Both the position numbers and the translations under genes were made by a program. DNA of 64,000 nt, from assembly GCA_963773745.1 (NCBI GenBank), contig CAVZCL010000004.1:62001-126000 (forward strand), written 5' to 3'. Each line of letters starts with the position of its first letter. Position 1 is the first letter of the stretch. The DNA is from UBA5069 sp963773745. Its GTDB lineage: Bacteria; Chloroflexota; Anaerolineae; Caldilineales; Caldilineaceae. Shown in pieces: positions 50,110 through 59,002 of this stretch. The notes beneath the pieces are model-generated. The model made no database searches, was not told the origin of the DNA, and saw nothing but the letters and a program-made list of their open reading frames with translations.

Positions 50110-51036
50110 TTAGTGCATTTCCGATTCCGTCGAGCCGATTCCGCCGCGCAGGAAGTTGAACTGCACGTTGGGGTGATCGGCCAGCAACGACATGGGCACG
50201 CTGGTGTCGGCAATGCCCTTGCTGATCATGAGCGTAGTCAGCCGCTGACCAAAGGGGTTGTCGTGCTGGCCCGCATGCCAGATTGAAACTTTCTCGGCGC
50301 GCCATGTCTCGGCCGGCCCCACAGTAATTCCGCGGTCGGGCACATTCTGCACCACGCCCCCGCCGGATGTGCGCGCGTTCTGCATGAGGGTCATCGGGTG
50401 CAGTTCCACCACACGCGTCGTCAGCTGGCGGAACCACGCGGGCGGCGGCGGGTTATCGGCCCATTCGCCCACGCGCCGCGGCGGATCGTTGAAGGCCCAG
50501 TGCTTCACCTCGCCCTGCCCCCCCTGCATGACGACGCAACGCGCTTCATCCCATGTGGCAATATACGCACTGGGTTCTTCCGTGGGGAAGTGGATGTTCG
50601 CCATGGGCATGCGCAGCTCCGGGCGGATGCGGTTAAAGCAGAGCTCCATGTCGGCACGCGCAAAGGAGAGCGGGAAGTCCATTGGTGCGGCCTTGCCGTC
50701 AAGCACCCACTCATCCATGCCCCAAAAGTGGGCGTGGCGCAGGTCAATTTCCAGCTCATTGACGAGGCGCGCCACCAGCGGCAGTTGCTCGGTGGGGCCA
50801 ACCGGGCCGCAAATGCCCGCGGGCGCATCAGCCGTTGCCTGCCGCCACACGTTGATGTACTCGAGCGCCTCGGCAAGGTAGAAATCCTCTACCGTGTCGT
50901 AGAAGACGACTTGAAAGCCGGGCCGGCTGAGGCCGAGCAGGTCGTCCGGGCGCAAGCGCGCTGCGTCGTCGAGGATCTCCCTATCGAGCGTGGTGTAGTC
51001 CCACCACGTCGGTGCAATTTTGCTGACGGCTCGCAT
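50110..51036 (-). CDS. Glucosamine-6-phosphate isomerase/deaminase-like protein
   Basis: The 308-residue protein resembles NagB/6-phosphogluconolactonase-fold proteins: GICGPVGPTEQLPLVARLVN, HAHFWGMDEWVLDGKAAP (the NagB-type Asp-Glu), PLSFARADMELCFNRI and VSIWHAGQHDNPFGQR with KxxxI-like loop. It differs enough from true NagB that it may act on another amino or keto sugar phosphate. AGGAG at good spacing supports ATG 51036. Next to a PIG-L deacetylase gene. Confidence 0.75.
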   Translation of the reverse strand: MRAVSKIAPTWWDYTTLDREILDDAARLRPDDLLGLSRPGFQVVFYDTVEDFYLAEALEYINVWRQATADAPAGICGPVGPTEQLPLVARLVNELEIDLRHAHFWGMDEWVLDGKAAPMDFPLSFARADMELCFNRIRPELRMPMANIHFPTEEPSAYIATWDEARCVVMQGGQGEVKHWAFNDPPRRVGEWADNPPPPAWFRQLTTRVVELHPMTLMQNARTSGGGVVQNVPDRGITVGPAETWRAEKVSIWHAGQHDNPFGQRLTTLMISKGIADTSVPMSLLADHPNVQFNFLRGGIGSTESEMH

Positions 51037-51153
51037 GTGTAACTCCTTTGATAGGGGAATCAATGAAATTGATGTTGCACGACATTTCGTAGCGCGGGGC
51101 TTTCAGCACCCGCCACGGAGTGCTGGCAGAAACGCGCCTTTGCGCCAGCGCTT

Positions 51154-51756
51154 TTATGCTTCAATCGTTAGTTCAGCCAGCGCCACGCGCAACGGGTTCG
51201 CATCGGCCGCGCAGTAGCCCAGCGGCAGGTGGCGCGTCCACCCTTCGGCATACGCAAAGGCGCCGGAGAGCGTACCGGCCGCGCGGCCCATCTCCTCCAT
51301 GTGCGTCAGATAGGCATCAATCCCCTGGCTGGCGTCGAGCCACTCCTTCTGGCTGCGGTGGCAGGCGAGCATGGCGCGCTTCTCGGCCAGCACGCTGCTC
51401 GTGTTTACATAGAAGTCGCACGCCGCCGGCCGCCCCAGCGGGTTGCGCAGGCCGTAGGGTTGCGCATGGTAGACAGTCACCGGTTGCTCAACGGGCGGCG
51501 TGGGCGGCGTCGTCACGAAGTTGGGCATGCCGCGCGCAAAGGCCGCCGTAAGCACCAGCCGGCAGCTGTTCATGTGGTCTTCCATATAGTCCGCCGGCGG
51601 ATGCGTGAGGATGATCTCCGGCGCAACCTCGCGCATGACGGCTGCCAACCGCCGCAGCAGCGCCACGTCGTAAACGATCTCCAGGTCGCGGCAGATGGGG
51701 TCGTGATAGGTCGCGCCCACAGAGGCGGCTGCCTCCATCGCCTCTTCGCGGCGCAC
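51154..51756 (-). CDS. PIG-L/LmbE-family deacetylase, C-terminal part (frameshifted)
   Basis: This holds RREEAMEAAASVGATYHDPI and THPPADYMEDHMNSCRLVLT, the second zinc His region (His-x3-His) of PIG-L proteins, then a C-terminal helical segment. The family removes acetyl from GlcNAc-type groups. Together with the NagB-like protein it suggests amino-sugar breakdown. Confidence 0.82.
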   Translation of the reverse strand: MRREEAMEAAASVGATYHDPICRDLEIVYDVALLRRLAAVMREVAPEIILTHPPADYMEDHMNSCRLVLTAAFARGMPNFVTTPPTPPVEQPVTVYHAQPYGLRNPLGRPAACDFYVNTSSVLAEKRAMLACHRSQKEWLDASQGIDAYLTHMEEMGRAAGTLSGAFAYAEGWTRHLPLGYCAADANPLRVALAELTIEA

Positions 51757-51922
51757 GCGCGGCGGTGGTGGCTGCGTCCATGGTCATGCTCCCGCACGAG
51801 CCATCGGCCAGCGTCATGTAGTGGATGGCATAACCCGCGTTGCGCAACAGCAGCAGCGTGCCCGCCATCGTGAACTCGATATCATCGGGATGTGCGCAAA
51901 CAGCAAAGGCGGTGTGTGACAT
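51488..51922 (-). CDS. PIG-L/LmbE-family deacetylase, N-terminal part (frameshifted)
   Basis: It begins MSHTAFAVCAHPDDIEFTMA, the zinc-binding HPDD motif of PIG-L N-deacetylases, followed by GTLLLLRNAGYAIHYMTLAD. Frame is lost near 51765 where gccgcgcgtg carries one C too many; skipping it reads TTAAVRREEAMEAA and joins the other piece. Confidence 0.8.
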   Translation of the reverse strand: MSHTAFAVCAHPDDIEFTMAGTLLLLRNAGYAIHYMTLADGSCGSMTMDAATTAARAPRRGDGGSRLCGRDLSRPHLPRPGDRLRRGAAAAVGSRHARGCAGDHPHASAGGLYGRPHEQLPAGAYGGLCARHAQLRDDAAHAAR

Positions 51923-51950
51923 TTTCGGGTAGTCGGGTGATCGGGTGGTC

Positions 51951-52031
51951 GGGTATCGGGTGGTCGGGTGTCGAGCGTTGGGGCCGCTGTTGCCGATGCC
52001 CGGCCACCCGACACCCGGCCACCCGATACCC
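51951..52031. repeat. 23-bp-arm inverted repeat within a 'cgggtggtc' tandem tract
   Basis: Arms 51951-51973 and 52009-52031 match with one mismatch, and the left side also carries tandem cgggtggtc/cgggtgatc units from 51926. The element separates the VOC and PIG-L genes. Confidence 0.8.
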
Positions 52032-52034
52032 CGC

Positions 52035-52379
52035 TTAACGACTCGCTTCGTGCCAGTTGGCGCCTTTGCTGCTCTCCATGAATTCGTAGACGGCGCCGTC
52101 GCGCAGCACAAAGACGACGCGCACATGCGGGTTGGCGTTGAAGGGCCCCAGCAGAATCGGCAACCCCTCCATTTCCGGTTCAAGTGCGGGCACGCGGAAC
52201 GCGATGTGCGGCAGCGTGCGCACTTCATTCGTCACGGGCGAGTCAGGCTCATAGCGCAGATGCTCAATTTTATAGGGGTGGCTGCTCGGGTCCGTCACCC
52301 AGACGCGTGTCGCCTCCACCCACATCTCGTTTGGCTGCTTCTCATCGGTGACAATGCCCACATGGTCAAATTCGCGCAT
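52035..52379 (-). CDS. VOC (glyoxalase/dioxygenase) superfamily protein
   Basis: The 114-residue single-module protein begins MREFDHVGIVTDEKQPNEMW with the first His ligand, followed by IEHLRYEPDSP, LPHIAFRVPALE (second His) and AVYEFMESSK (Glu). It would bind one divalent metal as a dimer. Possible roles are isomerase, epimerase or lyase on a sugar-derived substrate. A GGAGG site precedes the ATG. Confidence 0.78.
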   Translation of the reverse strand: MREFDHVGIVTDEKQPNEMWVEATRVWVTDPSSHPYKIEHLRYEPDSPVTNEVRTLPHIAFRVPALEPEMEGLPILLGPFNANPHVRVVFVLRDGAVYEFMESSKGANWHEASR

Positions 52380-52459
52380 GCCATCCTCCCTTTGCTTCTC
52401 TCGATGATGCTCGGTGATGCACAGGCCGCGACGCGTTACGCAGACGCACAGCCATTGCG

Positions 52460-53470
52460 TCAGGGCTGATCAACCGTCACAACCTCGCCCGTCTCAATGG
52501 AGCGACGCGCCGCAAGCGCGGTGGCCACGGCCAAGCGCCCCTGCGCAGGCGTACCGTTGGCCGGCGCCACACCCGTTTGCGCCGCCTGCACGAAGGCTGC
52601 CACCTCGACGGCGTAGGGATCGCCCGTCACGCATGGCAGCGGTTGTGGCGGCTCACCCGGTTTGTAGACAAGCAGGCTGTTCTGTCCGGCCTCTGCCGAA
52701 TCGACTTGTTCGCCACCGGCGCGCAACACATACTCGACCGCACCTCCTTCACAACGCACGGTGAGGAGCATGCTGAAGGGATAGCCCGCGGGCATGAGCG
52801 TCGTCCCTTCGGCCACGGCGTTGACGCCGTCATATGCGATGAGTGAAATCGCCTGGTCATAGCCGCCGCTGGGGCCGCGTGCGCCACGCGAGTAGATGGT
52901 GCGCGGCGCGCCGAAGAGCCAGTTGAGCGCATCCAGATCATGGATGTGCAGGTCCAGCACGGCGCCGCCCGAACGCGAGGCATCGTTGAACCAATCGGAC
53001 CATGCGGGGTGCGTGAGGTGGCGCCACGCCATGGCCGACTGGGGCCTGCCCAGCGCACCGCTCTGCACAAGCGCGACGATGGCCATGTATTCCGGCCAGA
53101 AGCGGAGCACATGCGCGAGCATGAGGATGCCCTGGCTGCGTTCGGCAGCGGCCACTATGGCATCGCACTCGGCCAGCGTCAGCGCCATGGGTTTTTCGAG
53201 GAAGACATGCTTGCCTGCGTCGAGCGCAGCCACAGCAAACTCGGTATGGAGATAGGTGGGCAGTGTAACGCTAACCGCGTCCACATCGGGGTGGGTGGCA
53301 AGGGCCATGGCGTCGGCAAAGGGCTGCGCGCCCACTTCAGCAGCCAGCGCGCCGGCCTTTTCGGCATTGCGCGACGAAACGCCCACCACCTGCACGCCCG
53401 GCTGCGCCGCAAACGCGCGCGCGTGTGTCCCGCCCATAAAGCCGGACCCCAGAATGCCAACTCGCAGCAT
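52460..53470 (-). CDS. Gfo/Idh/MocA-family oxidoreductase
   Basis: The 336-residue protein starts with a Rossmann NAD(P) site (MLRVGILGSGFMGGTHARAF) and has the family signature KHVFLEKPMALTLAECDAI with the catalytic Lys of EKP, and a C-terminal beta sheet domain with VLDLHIHDLDALNWLFG. It oxidises a sugar, inositol or amino-sugar derivative. It lies in the catabolic block with a TIM-barrel isomerase. Confidence 0.9.
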   Translation of the reverse strand: MLRVGILGSGFMGGTHARAFAAQPGVQVVGVSSRNAEKAGALAAEVGAQPFADAMALATHPDVDAVSVTLPTYLHTEFAVAALDAGKHVFLEKPMALTLAECDAIVAAAERSQGILMLAHVLRFWPEYMAIVALVQSGALGRPQSAMAWRHLTHPAWSDWFNDASRSGGAVLDLHIHDLDALNWLFGAPRTIYSRGARGPSGGYDQAISLIAYDGVNAVAEGTTLMPAGYPFSMLLTVRCEGGAVEYVLRAGGEQVDSAEAGQNSLLVYKPGEPPQPLPCVTGDPYAVEVAAFVQAAQTGVAPANGTPAQGRLAVATALAARRSIETGEVVTVDQP

Positions 53471-53494
53471 GTTTCTCAGTTCCCTCCCCTTGAC

Positions 53495-53553
53495 GTTTCG
53501 CAGCGGCGGCTGCGCGCTATGAGATGCCCCACTGCAGCAGCCGCTGCGAAAAC
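53495..53553. repeat. Inverted repeat, 'cgcagcggcggctgc' family
   Basis: gtttcgcagcggcggctgc faces gcagcagccgctgcgaaaac with about one mismatch. It fills the gap between the TIM-barrel and Gfo/Idh genes. Confidence 0.75.
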
Positions 53554-53576
53554 TCTACGCGCGCTGCACACGCACC

Positions 53577-54380
53577 CTAGACGACGCCCAGCGCAGCCAG
53601 CGTCTGGTATGAAACGGCCATCGATCGGTTCACTTCCTCCAGCGACGGGAAGGGCTCTCCCTGGAATTCGATCTCGACGCTCAAAGGGCCGTCGTAGCCA
53701 ATCTCCTCGAGGATGGCGAAGATGCCGGCGAAGTCCACCTCGCCTTCACCAACCGCCGGGAAGTTCCACTGCTTGGGCCCGCCGATCTTGTCCTTCAGGT
53801 GTACGTTAACCAGATAGGGCGCTGCCTCGCGCAGATCATCCACCGCCTGCACGCCGCCGTAGAAGACACAGTTGGCGGTGTCGTAGGCAATGCCCACATT
53901 CTTGCGCCCGATCTCCTTCATCAGCGGCGCCGAGAGCGCGCCCGTTGCCATGATGTCGCCGTGCACTTCCAGCCCAACTGTAATGTGGCGCAGCGCGGCG
54001 TAGTCGGCTAGCTCATGAATGTGATTCATGAACGCGCCCTTGTCTTCGCCCTCGCTGTAGTGGCCGCCAATGGCCGTGTTGAGCACCGAGACCCCCATGC
54101 GCTCGCACAGGTCCACCGCCTTGCGCCCCACCTCAAGGCCGTGCGAAGTCGTCAGATCAGAGTGACCGGAGAGGACGAGGGGCGTGAGTTCCAGGCGCGC
54201 CAGCTTCGTCTTGACATCGGCAATTTCGCCGTCGCTCGCGTCGAGCGAGTTGTGCTCTGTCCATCCCTCCACGGCAGAGAGTTCAACGTACTTGAAGCCG
54301 GCTGCGGCAATGCCCTCGAGCGCCTGGTCCTGCGTATGGGTATGGTAACTGTTTGTATGTCCACCGATTTTGAACTTCAT
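53577..54380 (-). CDS. Sugar phosphate isomerase/epimerase (AP endonuclease family 2 TIM barrel)
   Basis: The 267-residue barrel has GGHTNSYHTHTQDQALEGIA, FKYVELSAVEGW, HITVGLEVHGDIMATGALS, VGIAYDTANCVFYGGVQAV, YLVNVHLKDKIGG and PLSVEIEFQGE, which give the metal-binding Glu-Asp-His-Glu set of the xylose isomerase-like family. It probably isomerises or epimerises an intermediate of the block. AAGGAG precedes the ATG at 54380. Confidence 0.88.
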   Translation of the reverse strand: MKFKIGGHTNSYHTHTQDQALEGIAAAGFKYVELSAVEGWTEHNSLDASDGEIADVKTKLARLELTPLVLSGHSDLTTSHGLEVGRKAVDLCERMGVSVLNTAIGGHYSEGEDKGAFMNHIHELADYAALRHITVGLEVHGDIMATGALSAPLMKEIGRKNVGIAYDTANCVFYGGVQAVDDLREAAPYLVNVHLKDKIGGPKQWNFPAVGEGEVDFAGIFAILEEIGYDGPLSVEIEFQGEPFPSLEEVNRSMAVSYQTLAALGVV

Positions 54381-54497
54381 GCGCAAGCTCCTTAACTGAT
54401 TGCTGTCGCGACTGCTGTCGCGCAAGCGAGTTGGCTTTGTGCGAAGTGGGCCGGCGAGGGCGGCATGCGCACCCGCCCTCGCCGGCGCCAACGGGAA

Positions 54498-55661
54498 TTA
54501 TTCGCTCCAGGGAGAATCGGCCGGCAGCGCCGCCCGATCCTCGTTGAGTTCGTAGGCGGCGGCGTCCGCAGCCACGCGCTCGGCGTCAAAGTCGTTGGCA
54601 GCTGCAATCAGCTCATTCGTCACCACCTCTTCGGCGGGATAGTCGTTCGTGATCTGCCCCAGGCCATAGACGGCATCAATGTACGCCTGCCAGTTGGCAA
54701 TGTCATTGTAGCCATAACCATTGCCATCCCTCCAGGATTGCAGATAGAGGTTCGTGAGCTCGACCATGGAATCGTAGGCGAGCTGTGGCGTCATCTGCTC
54801 CTGAATTGCGGGGAACTTCTCGTAGACAATCTGCGCGGCAGCGCGGGGATTCAGGCGCGTGAACTCGAAGCCCATGGCGTTGGCGCGGAAGAACTTCTCC
54901 CACATCTCGCGCATGGCCGGATCCTGCAGGTCAGCCGCACGAATCACATAGCCGTTGGACGGGTGCTTGGAGAAGTCGGTGCCAAAAATGTAGTCGAAGT
55001 CCAGCCCAACAGCCGACCATTGCGGCGTCAGGCCGCGCCATGCCAGCGCCGCATCGGCTTCACCGGCGGCCACGGCCTGCGCCCACTGGTTGCCCGCATT
55101 GACGTATTCCACCGATGCCGGATCGACGCCCGCTTCCACCAGAATTGGGTCAACAATGACCTTCCAGCCTTCCGAGCCGAGCGAAATCTTCTTGCCCTCC
55201 AGGTCCTGCACCGTCTTGATGTCACTGCCCTTCTGCACGGCGAAGTTGAAGGTCTGGCCAAGCATCATCTCCCAGGGCTGAATGAGGGGCATGCCCGCAT
55301 CCAGGCTGGCAAGCAGCACGCCCGGCGAAGGATAGCCCACATCGGCCTGGCCCTCGGCCACAAGCTTGGTAACGGCCAGCGCTTCCAGCGGGCCCGGCTC
55401 AAGCGACACGTCCAGCCCCATCTCCTCGAAGTAGCCCAGCTCCTTGGCCACCCAGAGGTTGACGTCATCCATCACCTCCAGCGAGCCACGCGGCGAGACC
55501 CAGACAATCTGCTGCATTTCGGCTGGGGCCGCAGCCTCCGCCTCACTGGCGGCTGCGGGGGCGGCCGCTTCACCTGCCGGCGCAGCAGGCGCCGCCGGTG
55601 CAACGCACGCCGCCAGCAGCAGCGCAAAAACCAACATCCCAGCCAGTACGATCCGCTTCAT
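54498..55661 (-). CDS. NitT/TauT-type ABC transporter solute-binding lipoprotein
   Basis: The 387-residue lipoprotein (LLLAAC, Cys19) has an Ala/Pro linker and then a NMT1/SsuA-like binding fold: LWVAKELGYFEEMGLDVSLE, GQADVGYPSPGVLLASLDAG, DLEGKKISLGSEGWKVIVDP and AVAAGEADAALAWRGLTPQW. Ligands of this class include sulphonates, nitrate, pyrimidine precursors and hydroxymethyl-pyrimidine; here the ligand is unknown. The ATG at 55661 has AAAGGAG. First of a three-gene importer. Confidence 0.9.
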   Translation of the reverse strand: MKRIVLAGMLVFALLLAACVAPAAPAAPAGEAAAPAAASEAEAAAPAEMQQIVWVSPRGSLEVMDDVNLWVAKELGYFEEMGLDVSLEPGPLEALAVTKLVAEGQADVGYPSPGVLLASLDAGMPLIQPWEMMLGQTFNFAVQKGSDIKTVQDLEGKKISLGSEGWKVIVDPILVEAGVDPASVEYVNAGNQWAQAVAAGEADAALAWRGLTPQWSAVGLDFDYIFGTDFSKHPSNGYVIRAADLQDPAMREMWEKFFRANAMGFEFTRLNPRAAAQIVYEKFPAIQEQMTPQLAYDSMVELTNLYLQSWRDGNGYGYNDIANWQAYIDAVYGLGQITNDYPAEEVVTNELIAAANDFDAERVAADAAAYELNEDRAALPADSPWSE

Positions 55662-55816
55662 GGTTCTTCTCCTTTTGTGCATGTGGTACACGCTGAACCT
55701 CCTCGGACCTACGGTCTATCCTCCACGCCCGCTGCGTCGTTGCAGCGAACGGCCAAACCAAAGCACCTGCGCTGACAGATATGTGCCGCTGCGCACATAG
55801 GAGCGCTTGCGACCGC

Positions 55817-56656
55817 TTAGGCCTCCCAACTGGCCCACTTCTTGCCCACAAAGTAGAAGAAGACATAAGCAAGAATGCCGATCGTGGCAATGATGATAAT
55901 CACCGCGAAGAAGGGGGCCATGCGCGCCAGCGACGAGTAGTAGGTGAGGCGCGTGCCCAGCCCCATGCCGCCGCCCACCATCTCGGCGCCCACAGCGGTC
56001 ACCAGCCCAAAGATGGCCCCCACCATGAGGCCGACAATGATCATGGGCAGCGCCAGCGGAAAGCGCACCTTCGTAAAGGTCTGCAGCGTGGTGGCGCCGT
56101 AGGAGCGCGCCAGCGCAAGTTTGGCGTTGTCCGTGCGGCGGAAGCCCGTCGACGAGTTGATCATCACCATGGGGCCCACTGCCAACGCAATTGCGATAAT
56201 GCGCGGCGTCATCCCAAAGCCAAAGCGCAGAATCAGCAGCGGCACAAGCGCCACCGCTGGTGTCATCACCAGCACCAGAATGTAGGGCGTAATCACCTTC
56301 TCCATGAAAGGAAATTGGGTGATGACTGCCGCCAGCACAATACCGATGCTCGCGCCAATGGCATAGCCCATGCCCAGCTCCTGCAGCGTCACCAGCAGGT
56401 GGGGCCAGATTGTGGGGAAGTTCTGCACCAGCGCCGCGCCGATTGCGCTGGGCGCTGGAAATACATACTGGGGGATGTCAAAGGCGCGCACGGCCAATTC
56501 CAGCCCCAGGATCACCGCCACGGCAATGGCCGCGATGATGCCCGCCTGCGCCTTCCCCACCGACACCGACGTCAGCGCAGACCAGTCGATGAAGCCCTCG
56601 TCCTTGAGCGAAACCTTGTCGGCGTCGGCGCCCTTGCTGGTTGTCATCTCTGCCAT
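55817..56656 (-). CDS. NitT/TauT-type ABC transporter permease
   Basis: The 279-residue permease has six helices and the SYGATTLQTFTKVRFPLALP contact loop of SsuC/TauC-type permeases. The N-terminal 35 residues are polar. It lies between the receptor and ATPase genes and shares their orientation. GGAGAAAGAGG precedes the ATG. Confidence 0.9.
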   Translation of the reverse strand: MAEMTTSKGADADKVSLKDEGFIDWSALTSVSVGKAQAGIIAAIAVAVILGLELAVRAFDIPQYVFPAPSAIGAALVQNFPTIWPHLLVTLQELGMGYAIGASIGIVLAAVITQFPFMEKVITPYILVLVMTPAVALVPLLILRFGFGMTPRIIAIALAVGPMVMINSSTGFRRTDNAKLALARSYGATTLQTFTKVRFPLALPMIIVGLMVGAIFGLVTAVGAEMVGGGMGLGTRLTYYSSLARMAPFFAVIIIIATIGILAYVFFYFVGKKWASWEA

Positions 56657-56690
56657 CCTCTTTCTCCTGCCCGCGTTTTGTTGCTGACTT

Positions 56691-56769
56691 TTCGTAGCGG
56701 CTGCTTTGGCTGCCGCAGGGGAGATCGCGTCGCGCCCTCGAGAACGGCGGTTTCAGCCGCCGCTACGAA
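56691..56769. repeat. 25-bp-arm palindrome with cctcgagaacggc core
   Basis: Arms 56691-56715 (ttcgtagcggctgctttggc wording) and 56745-56769 match with a few mismatches; the core cgccctcgagaacggcgg is nearly the same as in 20441-20528. It lies inside the importer operon between ATPase and permease. Confidence 0.85.
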
Positions 56770-56794
56770 ACGCATCGCTCCGGCGGTGCGCCAC

Positions 56795-57662
56795 CTAGTG
56801 CGCGAACCGGTCAATTTCGTAATCACCGCCCTCGGCCGCGCGCGCCACGTTGCCATAAATCGTCTCGCGAATCTGCGCCACAATCTCGAAGAAGTGGGGC
56901 TCGTTGGTGATCGAAAGCGGGCGCGGGCGGGGCAGGTCAATCTTGAAGATGCGCGAATTGCGCCCGGGGCGAGGCGTCATGACGTAGACGCGGTCCGAAA
57001 GGTAGACCGCTTCGGGAATTTGATGCGTCACAAAGACAATCGTCTTGTGCGATGCCTCCCAAATGTCCAGGAGCATGACGTTCATCTCGTCACACGTAAA
57101 GGCGTCCAGCGCGCCAAAGGGCTCATCCATCAGCAGCACGTCGGGGTCATACGAAAGCGCGCGCACAATCGACGCGCGCTGCTGCATGCCGCCCGAAAGC
57201 TCCTGCGGATAGTGGCGCTCGAAGCCGGTGAGGGATGTGAGGCGAATCAGCTCATCAATGCGCGCCTGCGCCTTGCCAGGTTTCTCGTGCATGATCTCGA
57301 AGGGGAACTTGATGTTATCCTCCAGATTACGCCACGGCAGCAGATTGGCGCTCTGGAAGACCATGCCCACATCGCGCCGTGTGCCCGTAACCTCGCGCCC
57401 GCCGATCGTGATGCTGCCCCCGCTCAGCGGCCAGAGCGCCGCCATGGCCCAGAGCAGCGTGCTTTTGCCGCAGCCACTGGGGCCGACGATGCTCACAAAT
57501 TCGCCTTTGTCCACCGTCATCGAGAAGCTGTCGAGGGCATGCACCGGGCCGCGTGCGCTTTCAAAGGTCTTGGATGCATTCTCCACCACAATGAGGTACG
57601 GGAGGGGCAGAAGCCGCGGCCGGGCTCTCCGGCGTGGCAGGTGGGGCTGTTTGAGCGTCCAT
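56795..57662 (-). CDS. NitT/TauT-type ABC transporter ATPase (probable N-terminal frameshift)
   Basis: The ATPase has Walker A (VGPSGCGKSTLLWAMA), signature (LSGGMQQRASIVRAL), Walker B (DVLLMDEPFGALDAFT) and the H-loop in IVFVTHQIPEAVYL, as in SsuB/TauB. The readable frame begins at a weak GTG (57589), but ATG 57662 opens a sequence (MDAQTAPPATPESPAAASA) that would join LPYLIVVENASKTFESARG if one C were removed from gcccctccc near 57607. I therefore place the real start at 57662 and regard the break as an indel. Length would be 288 residues. Confidence 0.82.
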
Positions 57663-57769
57663 GGCGACTCCTTGAGGGCGTGCAGGCAAGGGCTGCAGGG
57701 TGGGGCAAGTGTGTGGGCAAAGCCGCGACAGGCGTGAAAGCTATCGACGCGACGAATTCTCTTCTCTCT

Positions 57770-58969
57770 TCAGGCCCGGGCGAAGGAGACTTCGACCGCG
57801 CCTGAAGTCTCGCGCAGGGCCGTAATCACCGCGCCCAGAATCGGCGCGTCAAGCTTGAGTTCCGAAAGCACCACTTCGGGGAGGAAGGGGAGCAGCCCGT
57901 GCAGGCGGCGGCGAATCGGCTCCAGAAAGAGGTCTCCATGCGCCGCCAGTTCGCCACTGATCACAACACGCTGGGGGTCCACAATGCAGGCAAGGTTGGC
58001 CAGCGCAATCGTTAGGTAGTCAACCGTTTCGTCAATGACCGCGCAGGCCAGCGCATCACCGGCGCGGGCTGCTGCCAGCACATCGTCCACAGCAATGGTG
58101 CGCCCCGCCAGCGCCGAGCCGGCCTGGCCGTTTTTGCCATTGGCAAGGCGCAGCTGCGCCCGCCGCACAATGCCCTCGTAGCCGGCCAACCCTTCCAGAC
58201 AGCCGTAGACGTCGTAGATGTGGCCCAGAAAGCGCTCGCCGGGGATGACGTAGCCCACTTCGCCGGCGGCGTGGTGCGCCCCCCGGTAGAGCCGCCCATT
58301 GAGCACAATTCCTGCGCCAATGCCCGCCCCCAGCGAAAGACAGACGAGCGCATCAATGCCCTGTCCCGCCCCCCGCCATGCCTCACCAAGCGCAATCAGG
58401 TTGACCTCGTTCTCTACAATCACCGGCAGCCCGGTGGCCTCCTGCAGCGCCTGCTGCAGCGGCAGGTCGCGCCAGCCCAGGCTGGGCGCCAGCGCCACCA
58501 CGCCTGTAGGATAGTGGACCACCGAGGGGGCGCCCACGCCCACGCCGCGCACGGGCACGCCCAGCGCCTGCGCCTCCGCGACCAGCGCAAGGATGACGGC
58601 AATCACCTGAGCGACGCCCGCAGTGCCCGGCAACGTGGGCAGCGCATGGCGGCACAGGATGACACCGTTCAGGTCTGCCAGTGCGCCGGCCACCGTTTGC
58701 CCACCCACATAGACGCCAATGATGAGGCTCGCGCGTGCGTTTAGCTCGACGAGCGTGGGGCGGCGGCCGCCCGAGGATTCGCCCGCGCTGTGCTCGACCA
58801 CCACGCCGCTTTCAATCAGCCCGGCCACAATGCGGGTAATGGTTGCGGGCGAGAGGTGCAGGCGGCGTGCCACCTCGGCACGCGCAATGGGCCCTTCGGT
58901 GCGCAATAGTTCGAGCACAGCCGATGCGTTGACACGGCGCAATAGCGTTGTATCGCCGGTGTGGCTCAT
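57770..58969 (-). CDS. ROK-family transcriptional regulator
   Basis: The 399-residue protein has an N-terminal winged helix (LRTEGPIARAEVARRLHLSP; helix 2-3 near residues 25-50) and a ROK sugar-binding domain: LIIGVYVGGQTVAGALADLN, GLPVIVENEVNLIALGEAW and CLSLGAGIGAGIVLNGRLYRG. The zinc site of NagC/Mlc type is incomplete: only CLEGLAGYEG is left of the usual three-Cys pattern. It is transcribed in the direction of the importer and catabolic genes and probably represses them or itself in response to a sugar. Confidence 0.9.
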   Translation of the reverse strand: MSHTGDTTLLRRVNASAVLELLRTEGPIARAEVARRLHLSPATITRIVAGLIESGVVVEHSAGESSGGRRPTLVELNARASLIIGVYVGGQTVAGALADLNGVILCRHALPTLPGTAGVAQVIAVILALVAEAQALGVPVRGVGVGAPSVVHYPTGVVALAPSLGWRDLPLQQALQEATGLPVIVENEVNLIALGEAWRGAGQGIDALVCLSLGAGIGAGIVLNGRLYRGAHHAAGEVGYVIPGERFLGHIYDVYGCLEGLAGYEGIVRRAQLRLANGKNGQAGSALAGRTIAVDDVLAAARAGDALACAVIDETVDYLTIALANLACIVDPQRVVISGELAAHGDLFLEPIRRRLHGLLPFLPEVVLSELKLDAPILGAVITALRETSGAVEVSFARA

Positions 58970-58987
58970 GGCGGATTACCGTTTGTG

Positions 58988-59002
58988 TGTACAATGCATA
59001 CA
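58988..59002. promoter_or_regulatory. Possible ROK operator TGTACAATGCATACA
   Basis: A 15-bp near-palindrome with TGTA...TACA ends and a central ATGCAT lies 19 bp upstream of the ROK start codon, where autoregulation is expected. Only one copy is seen. Confidence 0.3.

Noticed and set aside
51926..52031. Possible CRISPR-like array from repeated cgggtggtc words
   Set aside because: Units are short, adjacent and partly inverted, without regular unique spacers or cas genes.
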